64,000 nucleotides of DNA, from the NCBI GenBank assembly GCA_039029195.1, contig JBCCGR010000018.1, forward strand, positions 1-64,000. The letters are read 5' to 3'. The notes beneath the pieces are model-generated. The model was given only the letters and a program-made list of their open reading frames with translations. It made no database searches and was not told where the DNA came from. Of the stretch, positions 26,755 to 36,558 are shown piece after piece. The translations under genes and the position numbers were made by a program. Position 1 is the first letter of the stretch. Each line of letters begins with the position of its first letter. This stretch comes from JBCCGR01 sp039029195 (lineage in GTDB: Bacteria > Pseudomonadota > Alphaproteobacteria > Rhizobiales > Rhizobiaceae).

Positions 26755-26787
26755 CAGCGACAAGGCCCGAAGAAAAGTCACCAGACC

Positions 26788-29736
26788 ATGACAGCCGATA
26801 ACGAAAACACATCACGAGACTATTCAGAAACCCTGTACCTGCCCAAGACCGAGTTCCCCATGCGGGCCGGGCTCCCAAAAAAGGAGCCCGAAATTGTTGC
26901 CCGCTGGCAGGCGCAAGATATGTATCGAAAACTGCGCGATGATGCCAAAGGCCGCCGGAAATATGTGCTCCACGATGGCCCGCCCTATGCCAACGGTCAT
27001 CTGCATATCGGTCACGCGCTCAACAAGATCCTGAAAGACATCATCACTCGCTCCTTCCAGATGCGTGGGTTTGATTCCAACTACGTTCCGGGCTGGGACT
27101 GCCACGGCCTTCCCATCGAGTGGAAGATCGAGGAGGAATACCGCGCCAAGGGCAAGAACAAGGACGATGTCCCAATCAACGAGTTCCGCAAGGAGTGTCG
27201 CGATTTTGCCAGTCACTGGGTGGGCGTTCAATCGGAAGAGTTTATCCGGCTAGGCGTGGAAGGGGATTTCAAGACTCCTTATCTCACCATGAACTTCGAA
27301 GCCGAGGCGCATATTGCCAACGAACTGATGAAGTTCGCCCGCACCGGCCAACTCTATCGCGGCTCGAAGCCCGTTATGTGGTCGGTGGTCGAACGCACGG
27401 CACTCGCCGAAGCTGAAGTTGAATATGAGGTTGTTGAAAGCGACACGATTTGGGCAAAGTTCCCAATCATCGATGGGCCGGATGCGATGTCCGGCGCTTC
27501 CATCGTCATCTGGACGACCACACCCTGGACGATCCCCGGCAATCGTGCGATCAGCTATTCAAAATCGATCTCCTATGGCCTCTACGAGGTTACGGAGGCG
27601 GAAAACGACTTCGGCCCGCAGCCAGGCGAAAAGCTGGTCTTTGCCGACAAGCTTGCAGATGAAGCGTTTGTCAAAGCCAAGTTGCAGCACACGCGCTTAC
27701 AGGACGTGCCTGCGGAAACTCTGTCCAGAACCGTGTGTGATCATCCGTTGCGCGGATTTGGCGGCGGTTATGACTTCATGGTTCCGCTGCTTGATGGTGA
27801 TCATGTCACCGACGATGCCGGCACCGGGTTCGTGCACACAGCGCCTGGTCATGGTCGGGAAGACTTTGACGCCTGGATGGAAAATGCGCGTTCTCTGGAA
27901 GAGCGCGACATTTCATCGGCGATTCCCTTCACCGTGGATGATGCCGGTTATTACACCTCAGACGCGCCGGGCTTTGGTCCTGACCGTCAGGGTGGCCCGG
28001 CACGCGTGATCGATGACAAAGGCAAAAAGGGTGACGCCAACAAATCTGTGATTGAAGCTCTGATTGCGCACAACAATCTGTTTGCTCGCGGGCGATTGAA
28101 GCATGACTACCCGCATTCGTGGCGGTCAAAGAAGCCGGTCATCTTCCGCAACACACCACAGTGGTTTGTCCACATGGACAAACCGATCGACGGCGGAAAC
28201 GGCACACTTCGTGAAGTCGCTTTGAAGGCTATTGAAGATACGCGTTTTGTGCCGGCAACCGGGCAAAACCGGCTTCATTCCATGATCGACCAGCGTCCGG
28301 ATTGGGTGCTTTCCCGCCAGCGCGCGTGGGGTGTGCCGATTTGTGTTTTCCGCAATGACAAAACCGGCGATGTGGCCCCGGGTCCCGATTTTGCGAAGTC
28401 CGATGAACTGACGAAACGCATCTTTGATGCGTTTGCCGCTGAAGGCGCGGATGCCTGGTACGAAGACGGCGCCAAAGAGCGCTTTCTGGATGGTCTCGTG
28501 GACGATACCGGGGACTGGGAAAAGATCGACGATATTCTCGATGTATGGTTCGATTCCGGTTCCACGCATGCATTCTGTCTGGAACAGCGCGATGATCTGA
28601 AATGGCCGGCTGACCTTTATCTTGAAGGGTCTGACCAGCATCGTGGCTGGTTCCACTCTTCGCTGCTTGAATCCTGCGGCACACGCGGCCGTGCGCCTTA
28701 CGACGCCGTACTCACCCATGGTTTCACCATGGCGGAAGACGGACGCAAAATGTCGAAGTCCCTTGGCAATCAAGTGGTGCCACAAGAGGTGATCAAGCAG
28801 TTTGGCGCGGACATCCTGCGTTTGTGGGTGTCATCGGTCGACTATGCCGAGGACCAGAGCATCGGCCCGGAAATCATCAAAACGAACGTGGATGCCTATC
28901 GCAAACTCCGCAACACGTTGCGCTGGATGTTGGGCACGCTGGCTCATCACAAAGGTGATGAAGTGGCGCTTTCGGATATGCCAGAATTGGAGCGGCTGAT
29001 GCTGCACCGGCTCGCCGAGCTCGATCAGATCGTGCGGGATGGCTACGATGCGTTTGATTTCAAACGTATTTTCTCTCAGGTCTTCAATTTCATGACCGTT
29101 GAACTCTCGGCCTTCTACTTCGACATTCGCAAGGACGCCCTCTACTGCGATGCGCCATCATCGGTGCGCCGAAAGGCGTCGCTTCAGGTGGTCTCACATC
29201 TGTTTGAATGCATCACCGCCTGGATGGCCCCAATGTTGTGCTTCACCATGGAAGAAGCCTGGCTTGCTCGAAATGGAGAGGATGCGCAATCTGTACATCT
29301 GCGCCAGTTTCCGGAAATTCCGCAGTCCTGGCGCGATGACGCTCTTGCACAAAAATGGCGGAAAATTCGAAAGGTGCGCCGGGTCGTAACCGGTGCTTTG
29401 GAGATCGAGCGTCGCGAGAAACGGGTTCGCTCCTCGCTGGAAGCGGCTCCAAAGGTGTTCATTTCCGACAATGATTTGCGCGCCGCGCTGGAGGGGCAGG
29501 ATTTCGCTGAAATCTGTATCACCAGCGATATTTCAGTCGTGTCAGGCGGTGCTCCTGCAGATGCATTCAAGCTGGACGAGGTAGCTGGTGTCGCCGTTGT
29601 TCCCGCACAGGCGAACGGCACCAAATGCGCCCGGTCCTGGAAGATCTCGCCGGAAGTGGGAACCGATCCCGACTATCCGGATATTTCCCTGCGCGACGCT
29701 GATGCCATGCGGGAAATAGAAGCCGCCGCGAGCTGA
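26788..29736 (+). CDS. ileS: Isoleucyl-tRNA synthetase
   Basis: Charges tRNA-Ile; class I synthetase, 982 residues. HIGH motif within GHLHIGHALNK (about 73-76), KMSKS motif in GRKMSKSLGN (about 654), editing domain between (WTTTPWTIPGNRA), and anticodon-binding region at the C-terminus. The C-terminal four-cysteine zinc end of the E. coli type is absent: the tail ends MREIEAAAS, as usual in Alphaproteobacteria. A candidate leader peptide lies upstream. The next gene is a lipoprotein on the same strand. Confidence 0.98.
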   Translation: MTADNENTSRDYSETLYLPKTEFPMRAGLPKKEPEIVARWQAQDMYRKLRDDAKGRRKYVLHDGPPYANGHLHIGHALNKILKDIITRSFQMRGFDSNYVPGWDCHGLPIEWKIEEEYRAKGKNKDDVPINEFRKECRDFASHWVGVQSEEFIRLGVEGDFKTPYLTMNFEAEAHIANELMKFARTGQLYRGSKPVMWSVVERTALAEAEVEYEVVESDTIWAKFPIIDGPDAMSGASIVIWTTTPWTIPGNRAISYSKSISYGLYEVTEAENDFGPQPGEKLVFADKLADEAFVKAKLQHTRLQDVPAETLSRTVCDHPLRGFGGGYDFMVPLLDGDHVTDDAGTGFVHTAPGHGREDFDAWMENARSLEERDISSAIPFTVDDAGYYTSDAPGFGPDRQGGPARVIDDKGKKGDANKSVIEALIAHNNLFARGRLKHDYPHSWRSKKPVIFRNTPQWFVHMDKPIDGGNGTLREVALKAIEDTRFVPATGQNRLHSMIDQRPDWVLSRQRAWGVPICVFRNDKTGDVAPGPDFAKSDELTKRIFDAFAAEGADAWYEDGAKERFLDGLVDDTGDWEKIDDILDVWFDSGSTHAFCLEQRDDLKWPADLYLEGSDQHRGWFHSSLLESCGTRGRAPYDAVLTHGFTMAEDGRKMSKSLGNQVVPQEVIKQFGADILRLWVSSVDYAEDQSIGPEIIKTNVDAYRKLRNTLRWMLGTLAHHKGDEVALSDMPELERLMLHRLAELDQIVRDGYDAFDFKRIFSQVFNFMTVELSAFYFDIRKDALYCDAPSSVRRKASLQVVSHLFECITAWMAPMLCFTMEEAWLARNGEDAQSVHLRQFPEIPQSWRDDALAQKWRKIRKVRRVVTGALEIERREKRVRSSLEAAPKVFISDNDLRAALEGQDFAEICITSDISVVSGGAPADAFKLDEVAGVAVVPAQANGTKCARSWKISPEVGTDPDYPDISLRDADAMREIEAAAS

Positions 29737-29771
29737 GTAAAATCGGGTGGGCATTAACAGTGATCTATGAT

Positions 29772-29801
29772 GCGACGCGGTGTGAACTTCGCCCGCGTTG
29801 C
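29772..29801 (+). terminator. Weak hairpin after ileS
   Basis: GCGACGCGG pairs with CCGCGTTGC (one mismatch) around a 12-base loop about 35 bp after ileS. No T run. It may be a partial terminator before the lipoprotein gene. Confidence 0.35.
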
Positions 29802-29938
29802 ACCATACGGTTCACTCATATATAATTGGCGTAGATTGAAGCTCAATCTTAACACTTTGTGGCCGCATTCTTGTGGTGCAGGGTCGACCGGATGCGGGTT
29901 GTACGGACCGTAAAAATACGAACAGGATCGGGGTAGAG

Positions 29939-30628
29939 ATGGCTCTTGGTGACAGGCAAAGCGCAGTGATACGCATTGCGGTGCTCATTGCTGCGGGTGC
30001 ACTTGTGTCGGGATGTGTTGGGTCTTCGACCTATGGCACTGGCAAGACCCAGGAGCGTCAGCTTTTGGAAGATCTGAATGATATCATCCCTGTGGGTGGT
30101 CGCGAAAAAAAGACCCGGATTGACTATTCATCCCGACCAAAACTGGTGAAACCGTCCGATCCGACAAAGCTGCCGGAGCCCGTTCAGACAACAGCCTCCA
30201 CCAACAATGCTAATTTCCCGGAAGACCCCGAAGCACGGCGTTTGCGACTGCAGGGAGAAGCGGTAGAGGTTGAAGAGCGCTCAGGCCGCGTGCCTGTGTC
30301 GGAACTGACCCGCAAGAAGGAAGGCGCCGTCTATTCGCGCCACAATTCCGCGCGCATCAAAAACTCCAACATTGTTGAACAGAACGAGCACTCAAGCACG
30401 CTCAATCTCTCCGAATCGCGGAAACAGCGTAAGGAGCGGCTGAAGAGAAAGGCCGAATTGGCGGGTGTACAGGGTGCTGCCCCAAGGCGCTACCTTACCG
30501 AGCCACCGAGAGAGTATCGAACTCCAGCATCTACCGCACCGGCTGGTGAAGTTGGACTCGATGAAGACGAGAAAAAAGCCGGCCACAAGAAGAAGTCCTG
30601 GCTTTCCCGCATCAATCCGTTTGATTGA
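29939..30628 (+). CDS. Putative lipoprotein of unknown function
   Basis: 229 residues, with an N-terminal signal MALGDRQSAVIRIAVLIAAG and lipobox LVSGC (Cys26), so it should be lipid-anchored after cleavage by signal peptidase II. The mature part is hydrophilic, Pro/Glu/Arg/Lys-rich and probably disordered, with highly basic segments (RKQRKERLKRKAELAG) and a Lys-rich C-terminus ending SRINPFD. No domain is recognised. The ATG at 29939 is preferred because an upstream alternative start at 29873 would hide the signal. It lies about 200 bp after ileS and converges on tadA with no gap. Confidence 0.75.
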   Translation: MALGDRQSAVIRIAVLIAAGALVSGCVGSSTYGTGKTQERQLLEDLNDIIPVGGREKKTRIDYSSRPKLVKPSDPTKLPEPVQTTASTNNANFPEDPEARRLRLQGEAVEVEERSGRVPVSELTRKKEGAVYSRHNSARIKNSNIVEQNEHSSTLNLSESRKQRKERLKRKAELAGVQGAAPRRYLTEPPREYRTPASTAPAGEVGLDEDEKKAGHKKKSWLSRINPFD

Positions 30629-31060
30629 TCAATCCCGCAAGGTCTGAAAGAAGCGCTTTAGCAGCGCTTCGCATTCCTGCGCTGCGATCTCGGAATAAAC
30701 GTCAGGAGCGTGGTGACAGGTGGCCTGGTTGAAGAACCGAACACCGTTTTCCACTGCACCTCCTTTTGGATCCTGTGCACCGTAATAAAGCCGCCGGACC
30801 CGCGACAGCGAAATTGCACCAGCGCACATGGTGCAGGGTTCCAGCGTGACGTAAAGATCGCAATCCGGTAGTCGCATTTTCCCAAGCCGGGCCCTTGCCT
30901 CGGCGAGAACCAGCAATTCCGCATGAGCGGTCGGATCATTGCGCTCTTCAACGCGATTGCCGTCTCGCGCAATGATCTGATTGTTATGAACCACCACGGC
31001 GCCCACGGGCACCTCACCGCGATCTGCCGCGTGCCGCGCTTCTTCCAGCGCTGTCTGCAT
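30629..31060 (-). CDS. tadA: tRNA-specific adenosine deaminase
   Basis: Converts A34 to inosine in tRNA-Arg(ACG). The 143-residue product has the zinc deaminase motifs: HAE (His46, Glu48 as proton shuttle) in TAHAELL and PCTMC (Cys76, Cys79). The ATG at 31060 starts MQTALEEARHAADRG, as in relatives; a GTG at 31117 would add 19 residues but almost touch the divergent rluB start. The 63-bp gap to rluB must carry both promoters. Confidence 0.94.
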   Translation of the reverse strand: MQTALEEARHAADRGEVPVGAVVVHNNQIIARDGNRVEERNDPTAHAELLVLAEARARLGKMRLPDCDLYVTLEPCTMCAGAISLSRVRRLYYGAQDPKGGAVENGVRFFNQATCHHAPDVYSEIAAQECEALLKRFFQTLRD

Positions 31061-31123
31061 AAAGAGGCTCAAAGTCAGGGTTTCCCGCTGGTGCGACTGG
31101 TTGGAACTTGATAACACCCGCGC

Positions 31124-32143
31124 ATGAAGAAACCAGCGAAATCCTCACCGCACGGAAAGGCGCCCGCTCCTGAGGGCAGTGAAGCACCAGAGCGAATCGC
31201 CAAGCGCATGGCGCGCGCCGGCCTTTGCTCGCGACGCGAAGCGGAACGCTGGATTGAAGAAGGCAGGGTCGCCGTCAACGGCAAGGTGCTCAAGACACCT
31301 GCGGTGCTGGTTGGTTTGAAAGACCGGGTAAGTGTTGACGGAAACCTGCTTGAGGCAAAAGAGCGAACCCGGCTTTGGCTGTATCACAAGCCATCCGGAC
31401 TGGTGACGACAGCAAATGATCCGGAAGGGCGGTCCACCGTTTTTGCCTCGCTGCCGGAAGAATTGCCGCGCGTCATTTCCGTTGGTCGTCTCGACATCAA
31501 CACCGAGGGTCTGTTGTTGCTGACCAATGATGGTGGACTGTCGCGGCAGCTGGAATTGCCTTCGACCGGTTGGTTGCGGCGCTATCGCGTCCGGGTTCAT
31601 GGCAAAGTGGATGCCGAGCGTCTCGACGCTCTGAAAGACGGCATCGCTGTCGATGGCGTTCTCTATGGCGCGATTGAAGCGAGCGTTGATCGTGAGCAAG
31701 GCCGAAACACCTGGATCACCCTTTCCCTGAGGGAAGGAAAAAACCGCGAAATCAAGAATGTGCTGGGGGCTCTTGGTCTGGAGGTCACCCGTCTTATCAG
31801 AATCTCTTATGGGCCGTTTCAACTTGGCGATCTTGACAAGGGCAGCGTTCGAGAGATCCGCGGAAGGACCTTGCGGGACCAATTGGGCGACCGGCTGATT
31901 GCTGCGGCTGGTGCCGACTTTTCGACACCTCCCAAACAAACCACCTCCAAAAATGGAACGAACCAAAAGCCCAAGACCAAACGGGCAAACCGCTCATCTC
32001 CTCTGGATCGCCTTGATACCAATCGATCGCGGCTGAATGAGTGTAGCAACGCGCCGACGGGGCGTAAGAAATCGGGCGGTCGAGGCTCTTCAGCAACCGC
32101 GTCTGGCACCAAAAAAAGTTCAAATGCGGATCGTCGGCGGTGA
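31124..32143 (+). CDS. rluB: 23S rRNA pseudouridine synthase (RluB-type)
   Basis: Makes a pseudouridine in 23S rRNA (position 2605 for RluB). The 339-residue product has an N-terminal S4 RNA-binding domain (ERIAKRMARAGLCSRREAER), the RsuA/RluB catalytic motif VGRLDINTEGLLLLTNDG with its Asp, and GKNREIKNVL. The last 75 residues form a basic Ser/Lys/Thr-rich disordered tail that is longer than usual. The tail overlaps the start of rsmD by 20 bp. Choice of RluB over RsuA or RluF rests on recall of alphaproteobacterial sequences. Confidence 0.9.
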   Translation: MKKPAKSSPHGKAPAPEGSEAPERIAKRMARAGLCSRREAERWIEEGRVAVNGKVLKTPAVLVGLKDRVSVDGNLLEAKERTRLWLYHKPSGLVTTANDPEGRSTVFASLPEELPRVISVGRLDINTEGLLLLTNDGGLSRQLELPSTGWLRRYRVRVHGKVDAERLDALKDGIAVDGVLYGAIEASVDREQGRNTWITLSLREGKNREIKNVLGALGLEVTRLIRISYGPFQLGDLDKGSVREIRGRTLRDQLGDRLIAAAGADFSTPPKQTTSKNGTNQKPKTKRANRSSPLDRLDTNRSRLNECSNAPTGRKKSGGRGSSATASGTKKSSNADRRR

Positions 32144-32681
32144 GTTGCGCGGGCGCAAGCTCGCAACACCGAAGTCCGACGCAATTCGCCCCACCACGGA
32201 CCGTGTGCGGGAAACCCTCTTCAACATTCTGGCCCACAACTACGGCAGCGGTATTGAAGATGCCCGTGTGCTGGATTTGTTTTCCGGCACAGGTGCTTTG
32301 GGCATCGAAGCGCTGTCTCGGGGCGCTTCCTATGCACTGTTTGTTGACAACGGCATAGAAGGACGCTCCCTGACCCGGCAAAACACCATGGATCTGAACC
32401 TTCAGGGCTGCTCCAAAATATATCGCCGCGACGCAACCCGAATGGGACCGCCTGAAAAGGACAAACCGTTCAACCTGCTCTTTGCCGATCCGCCTTATGG
32501 CCGTGGGCTCGGAGAGGCTGCAATTCTATCCTGTGTGTCGGCAGGTTGGCTGGCTGACGGTGCTTTGATCGTTCTGGAGGAAAAGATTGATCATCAGCCA
32601 AAGTACATCAATCGTTGTGAACTGCTGGAACAACGGCAGTTTGCCGACACTGAGATCGGTATTTGGCGCTACTCGCCATAA
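32124..32681 (+). CDS. rsmD: 16S rRNA (guanine-966-N2)-methyltransferase
   Basis: SAM-dependent methylation of G966 of 16S rRNA. The 185-residue product begins MRIVGGELRGRKLATP, has motif I VLDLFSGTGALGIEAL and the catalytic FADPPYGRGL. ATG at 32124 is chosen by this family start; an upstream in-frame start would lie deep within rluB. It overlaps rluB by 20 bp, so the two rRNA-modification genes are coupled. Confidence 0.95.
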   Translation: MRIVGGELRGRKLATPKSDAIRPTTDRVRETLFNILAHNYGSGIEDARVLDLFSGTGALGIEALSRGASYALFVDNGIEGRSLTRQNTMDLNLQGCSKIYRRDATRMGPPEKDKPFNLLFADPPYGRGLGEAAILSCVSAGWLADGALIVLEEKIDHQPKYINRCELLEQRQFADTEIGIWRYSP

Positions 32682-32821
32682 TTGTGAGGAAGTTCGTTTG
32701 GTAAATGACAAAAAAGTAAGGTGCACGCGCAATCGCTGTACCTATATTGGACGAATATGATTCTGCCCCCGGCCTGACCGTTCGTTCTGAACCGCGCCGA
32801 ATTCTTGATCTGACAAGGAAA

Positions 32822-34225
32822 ATGCCGATCGTGCTGAAACATCCATTTGATTTTGTCTCTCGCGCCCTGGTCGCCCCTTTGGTGGCGCTATCACTCACAA
32901 CCGGCCTGCCGACGGCCTCTGCAATTGCTGCTGGTGTCACATCCGAAGCAGAAGCCAAAGGTCCGGAAGTCGCTCACTTCACCCTGAAAAATGGCATGCA
33001 GGTGGTGGTGATCCCGGATCGCCGGGCACCCGTTGTGACCCACATGGTTTGGTACAAGGCTGGCTCTGCAGATGAGCCTGCCGGAAAGTCTGGCATTGCC
33101 CACTATCTTGAGCACCTCATGTTCAAGGGCACCAAGGCCTATCCCGGCAACACGTTTTCTGCCCGTGTGGCCGAGATTGGTGGGCAGGAAAACGCGTTTA
33201 CCAGTCAGGACTACACGGCATATTTCCAGCGCGTTCCACCGGAAGCTCTCAAAGACATGATGACGATGGAAGCGGACCGTATGACCAATCTGGTTTTGAC
33301 GGACGAACTCATCATCCCTGAGCGCGATGTTATTCAGGAAGAACGCCGCACGCGGACGGACAACAATCCGGGATCATTGCTAAGTGAAGCGGTGCAGTCG
33401 GCCATGTTCCAAAACCACCGCTACGGCATTCCGATCATCGGTTGGATGCATGAGGTGATCAAGCTCGACAAGGACGATGCAATTGCGTTCTACGAAAAGT
33501 TCTACACGCCCAACAATGCGATCCTTGTGGTAGCCGGTGATGTGGAGGTGGACGCCGTACTGCAACTGGCCAAAGACATTTATGGCAAGATTGAGCGCCG
33601 GGCTGATCCGGAACGCTTGGTTCGCCCACAAGAACCACCGCCAACTGCAGCACGGTCCGTTAGCCTCAGCGATCCGCGGGTTCGCGCTCCCAGTTTTCAG
33701 CGCAGCTATCTGGTTCCATCTTATGGAAACCACCGCAATCTCGAGGCAGAGGCTCTTGATCTGTTGAGCGAAATTCTGGGTGGATCAACCACCAGCCGCA
33801 TCTATCGCAAGCTCGTTGTGGAAAAGAAACTCGCCTCTCAGGCTGGCGGCTACTATCAGGGTGGCGCCATCGACGACACGCGGTTCATTGTTTACGCAAC
33901 GCCCCGCCCGGGCGTGACGCTAAGTCAGATGGAAGAGGGTGTTGATGAACTCATTGCCGAACTTCTGAAAGAAGGGGTTCAGCAAAGCGAAGTTGATCGC
34001 AGCGTGAAACGTCTCATTCGATCCACGATATTCTCCCGCGACAGCCAGACCACGATGGCCCGTGTTTATGGCGCCTCTCTGGTGATTGGCGAGACCGTTG
34101 AAGAGGTCAACAAATGGCCTGAGCGGCTGAAAGCCATATCGGTCGATCAGATCAATGCCGTTGCCCGCAAATACCTGAAACCGAACCGCTCGGTGTCAGG
34201 ATTTCTGACCCCAGCTTCCAAATGA
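32822..34225 (+). CDS. M16 family zinc metallopeptidase, catalytic member
   Basis: Periplasmic insulinase-like (PqqL/processing peptidase type) protease. The 467-residue product has an N-terminal signal (cleavage near SAIAAG), and the inverted zinc motif HYLEH (His94, Glu97, His98) with the distal Glu region ENAFTSQDYT. ATG at 32822 follows AAGGA; an upstream TTG would add 25 hydrophilic residues before the signal. It overlaps a second M16 gene that lacks the zinc motif, a standard alphaproteobacterial heterodimer arrangement. It follows rsmD by about 140 bp. Confidence 0.93.
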   Translation: MPIVLKHPFDFVSRALVAPLVALSLTTGLPTASAIAAGVTSEAEAKGPEVAHFTLKNGMQVVVIPDRRAPVVTHMVWYKAGSADEPAGKSGIAHYLEHLMFKGTKAYPGNTFSARVAEIGGQENAFTSQDYTAYFQRVPPEALKDMMTMEADRMTNLVLTDELIIPERDVIQEERRTRTDNNPGSLLSEAVQSAMFQNHRYGIPIIGWMHEVIKLDKDDAIAFYEKFYTPNNAILVVAGDVEVDAVLQLAKDIYGKIERRADPERLVRPQEPPPTAARSVSLSDPRVRAPSFQRSYLVPSYGNHRNLEAEALDLLSEILGGSTTSRIYRKLVVEKKLASQAGGYYQGGAIDDTRFIVYATPRPGVTLSQMEEGVDELIAELLKEGVQQSEVDRSVKRLIRSTIFSRDSQTTMARVYGASLVIGETVEEVNKWPERLKAISVDQINAVARKYLKPNRSVSGFLTPASK

Positions 34226-34236
34226 GGATCGAGCCC

Positions 34237-35571
34237 ATGTTCAGGACCAAACCGCCCCGCTTTGCCGGGCTCATGGCCGCGCAATTTGTGGCTCTCGTTT
34301 CTCTGATTGCGGTTGCTGTAGCACCCGCCGGGGCCGTTGATATCAAGGAGATCAAGGGAAAGTCAGGTGTTGGAGCCTATCTGGTTGAGGACTACACTGT
34401 GCCCCTGATCGCCATTTCGATTTCTTTCAGAGGCGGATCGACCCAGGACGCCGCCGGCAAGGAAGGCACAGCCAGCCTGTTGACCACCTTGCTTGATGAA
34501 GGGGCTGGCGAACTTGATAGCCAGACCTTCCAGGCCAAGCTTGATGAGCACGGGATCGAGATGGGTTTTTCAGCGGGCTACGACCGGTTTACCGGGCGGC
34601 TGAAAACGCTACGCTCAACCCGCAAGGAAGCTTTTGAACTTCTGGCGCTCGCCCTGCAAAAGCCGCGCTTTGATGCCGAGCCTGTCGAGCGCATGAAGGC
34701 GTCGCTCTTTGCCCGTCTGCAAAGGGCCGAAACCAATCCAGAATCGCTTGCAGGCAAGGCATTCCGCGAATCTGTGTTTGCGGGACACCCCTATGCGCGC
34801 CCGTCCAAAGGCACGGTTGCAACCATGCCGAAGTTGGCCCCTGAAGATGTTCGTGCACTCCATAAACGCATGATCACGCGGGAGAATGTGACGATTGGCA
34901 TCGTCGGCGCCATCAGCGCTGAGGAAGCCCAGGAGATGATTGATCAGGTGTTTGGCGGTCTGCCTGAGAAAGCTAAACTCGTGGATGTTCCGGAAGCCAA
35001 ACCGATCATTGGCGAAACCAAACAAATTGAACAGAATGTTCCGCAATCGGTCATTCGCCTGGCCGTTAGCGGTATGAAGCGCTCTGATCCTGAATTTTAT
35101 GCCGCCTATGTGATGAACCACATTCTGGGCGGAGGATCGTTCTCATCAAGGCTCTACACCGAGGTGCGTGAAAAGCGGGGCCTGGCCTATGGCGCCTATT
35201 CGTTCATGGCGACCTATGACTATGCCGGTGTGTTGGGAGCAGGAAGTGCAACGCGAGCAGACCGCGCATCAAAGACCATCGAAATCATGCAGGCCGAATT
35301 CAAGCGTATGGCGGAAGAAGGTCCAACGCCGGAGGAATTCGAGCGCGCCAAGAAATACATCATCGGTAGTTATGCGATCTCAAATCTCGACTCCTCCAGT
35401 AAAATTGCAGAGGTTCTGGTTGCCATTCAAACCGAAAATCTCGGCATCGACTATATCGACAAACGGCGAGACTACATTGGATCAGTGACCATTGAGCAGA
35501 CCAAGCAGGCTGCGAAGAAACTGCTGATGCAAAAGCCGACCATTGTCGTGGTCGGTCGAACGGGGAGCTGA
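34237..35571 (+). CDS. M16 family peptidase homologue, non-catalytic partner
   Basis: Partner of the preceding M16 peptidase; 444 residues with a signal peptide ending near APAGA. In place of the zinc HxxEH motif it has AGKEGTASLLTTLL, so it cannot bind zinc in the usual way and probably shapes the substrate chamber, including the R/Y region KRGLAYGAYSF near the C-terminus. ATG at 34237 has GAGGAT seven bases upstream; an ATG at 34222 overlapping the previous stop is possible but has no such site. Confidence 0.9.
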   Translation: MFRTKPPRFAGLMAAQFVALVSLIAVAVAPAGAVDIKEIKGKSGVGAYLVEDYTVPLIAISISFRGGSTQDAAGKEGTASLLTTLLDEGAGELDSQTFQAKLDEHGIEMGFSAGYDRFTGRLKTLRSTRKEAFELLALALQKPRFDAEPVERMKASLFARLQRAETNPESLAGKAFRESVFAGHPYARPSKGTVATMPKLAPEDVRALHKRMITRENVTIGIVGAISAEEAQEMIDQVFGGLPEKAKLVDVPEAKPIIGETKQIEQNVPQSVIRLAVSGMKRSDPEFYAAYVMNHILGGGSFSSRLYTEVREKRGLAYGAYSFMATYDYAGVLGAGSATRADRASKTIEIMQAEFKRMAEEGPTPEEFERAKKYIIGSYAISNLDSSSKIAEVLVAIQTENLGIDYIDKRRDYIGSVTIEQTKQAAKKLLMQKPTIVVVGRTGS

Positions 35572-35701
35572 ACACGCCGGAGTTTTCCTGCATTTCAACC
35601 TCTCGCCTTGGTTTAACCGGAAAATAAGGCGAACTCCTTAGTGTCGGTGGTCGGGGCAGGTGCGCCGATCCCAATATGTGGCAGTAGAGGCAGGTTCGAA
35701 T

Positions 35702-36538
35702 ATGGAAAAAGGCGGTATTGCTCTAGCCCTTGGCGGCGGTGGCGCGCGCGGTGTCGCCCATGTTCCGGTTCTGGAAGCTCTGGACGAACTCGGCGTCAAA
35801 CCCATTGCCATTTCAGGATCTTCAATTGGTTCCATCATGGGAGCCGGCTACGCGTCCGGCATGTCTGGTGCGGAGATCCGTGACCATGTGCTGACCACAT
35901 TCAGTCGGGGCGCTGTCGTGCTCGCCAAGCTGTGGCAGGTTCGACCGAACGGGATCGGCGAGTTTCTGGAAAGTACATTCAGGCGTTTCGGCCATCTCGA
36001 CGCTGAGAAAGTGTTGCGTGCCCTGTTGCCTGAAAGCCTGCCAGAAACGTTAGAAGCCTTGAACATTCCCATGACCATCATGGGTGCAGATTACTACCGA
36101 CAGAGCCAGGTGGCGTTGCGATCCGGCCCTTTGTTTGAAGCCATGGCAGCCTCGGCAGCCATACCAGCACTGTTCAAACCGGTGGAAATTTCCGGTCGAC
36201 TGCTGATTGATGGTGGCATCGCCAATCCCGTGCCGTTCGACGTTTTGCCAAAGACGGCAGACATGGTGCTGGCCATCGACGTTGTGGGTGGACCGGATGG
36301 AATACCGCCCACACCACCTGGCCGAATTGATGCGCTGATTGGCGCGAGCCAGCTCATGATGCAGACCATTACAAAACTGAAGCTGGAACAGGATCCATCC
36401 GTTTGCCTGTTGCGCCCAAATGTTAACGCCTATCGCGTGATGGACTTCCTGAAGTCGCCGGAGATCCTTGAAGCTTCCTCTGGCATAAAGGAAGAGGTCA
36501 AACGCGCGCTTGATCGCTGTCTCGATCAGGTCGCCTGA
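35702..36538 (+). CDS. Patatin-like phospholipase family protein
   Basis: Predicted serine lipid acyl hydrolase, RssA-like, 278 residues. Oxyanion loop GGGGARG (11-17), nucleophile Ser41 in GSSIG and catalytic Asp in LIDGGIANPVPF form the Ser-Asp dyad. There is no signal peptide, so it is cytoplasmic or membrane-associated. ATG at 35702 is used; a GTG 14 codons earlier would add residues absent from the family. It is about 130 bp after the M16 pair and convergent with the MATE gene. Confidence 0.92.
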   Translation: MEKGGIALALGGGGARGVAHVPVLEALDELGVKPIAISGSSIGSIMGAGYASGMSGAEIRDHVLTTFSRGAVVLAKLWQVRPNGIGEFLESTFRRFGHLDAEKVLRALLPESLPETLEALNIPMTIMGADYYRQSQVALRSGPLFEAMAASAAIPALFKPVEISGRLLIDGGIANPVPFDVLPKTADMVLAIDVVGGPDGIPPTPPGRIDALIGASQLMMQTITKLKLEQDPSVCLLRPNVNAYRVMDFLKSPEILEASSGIKEEVKRALDRCLDQVA

Positions 36539-36558
36539 TATTCAGTTTTAAGCGATGT

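Noticed and set aside
31145..31966. A 273-codon minus-strand frame opposite rluB
   Set aside because: Fully overlaps rluB, whose S4 and catalytic motifs are clear; no family features on the opposite strand.
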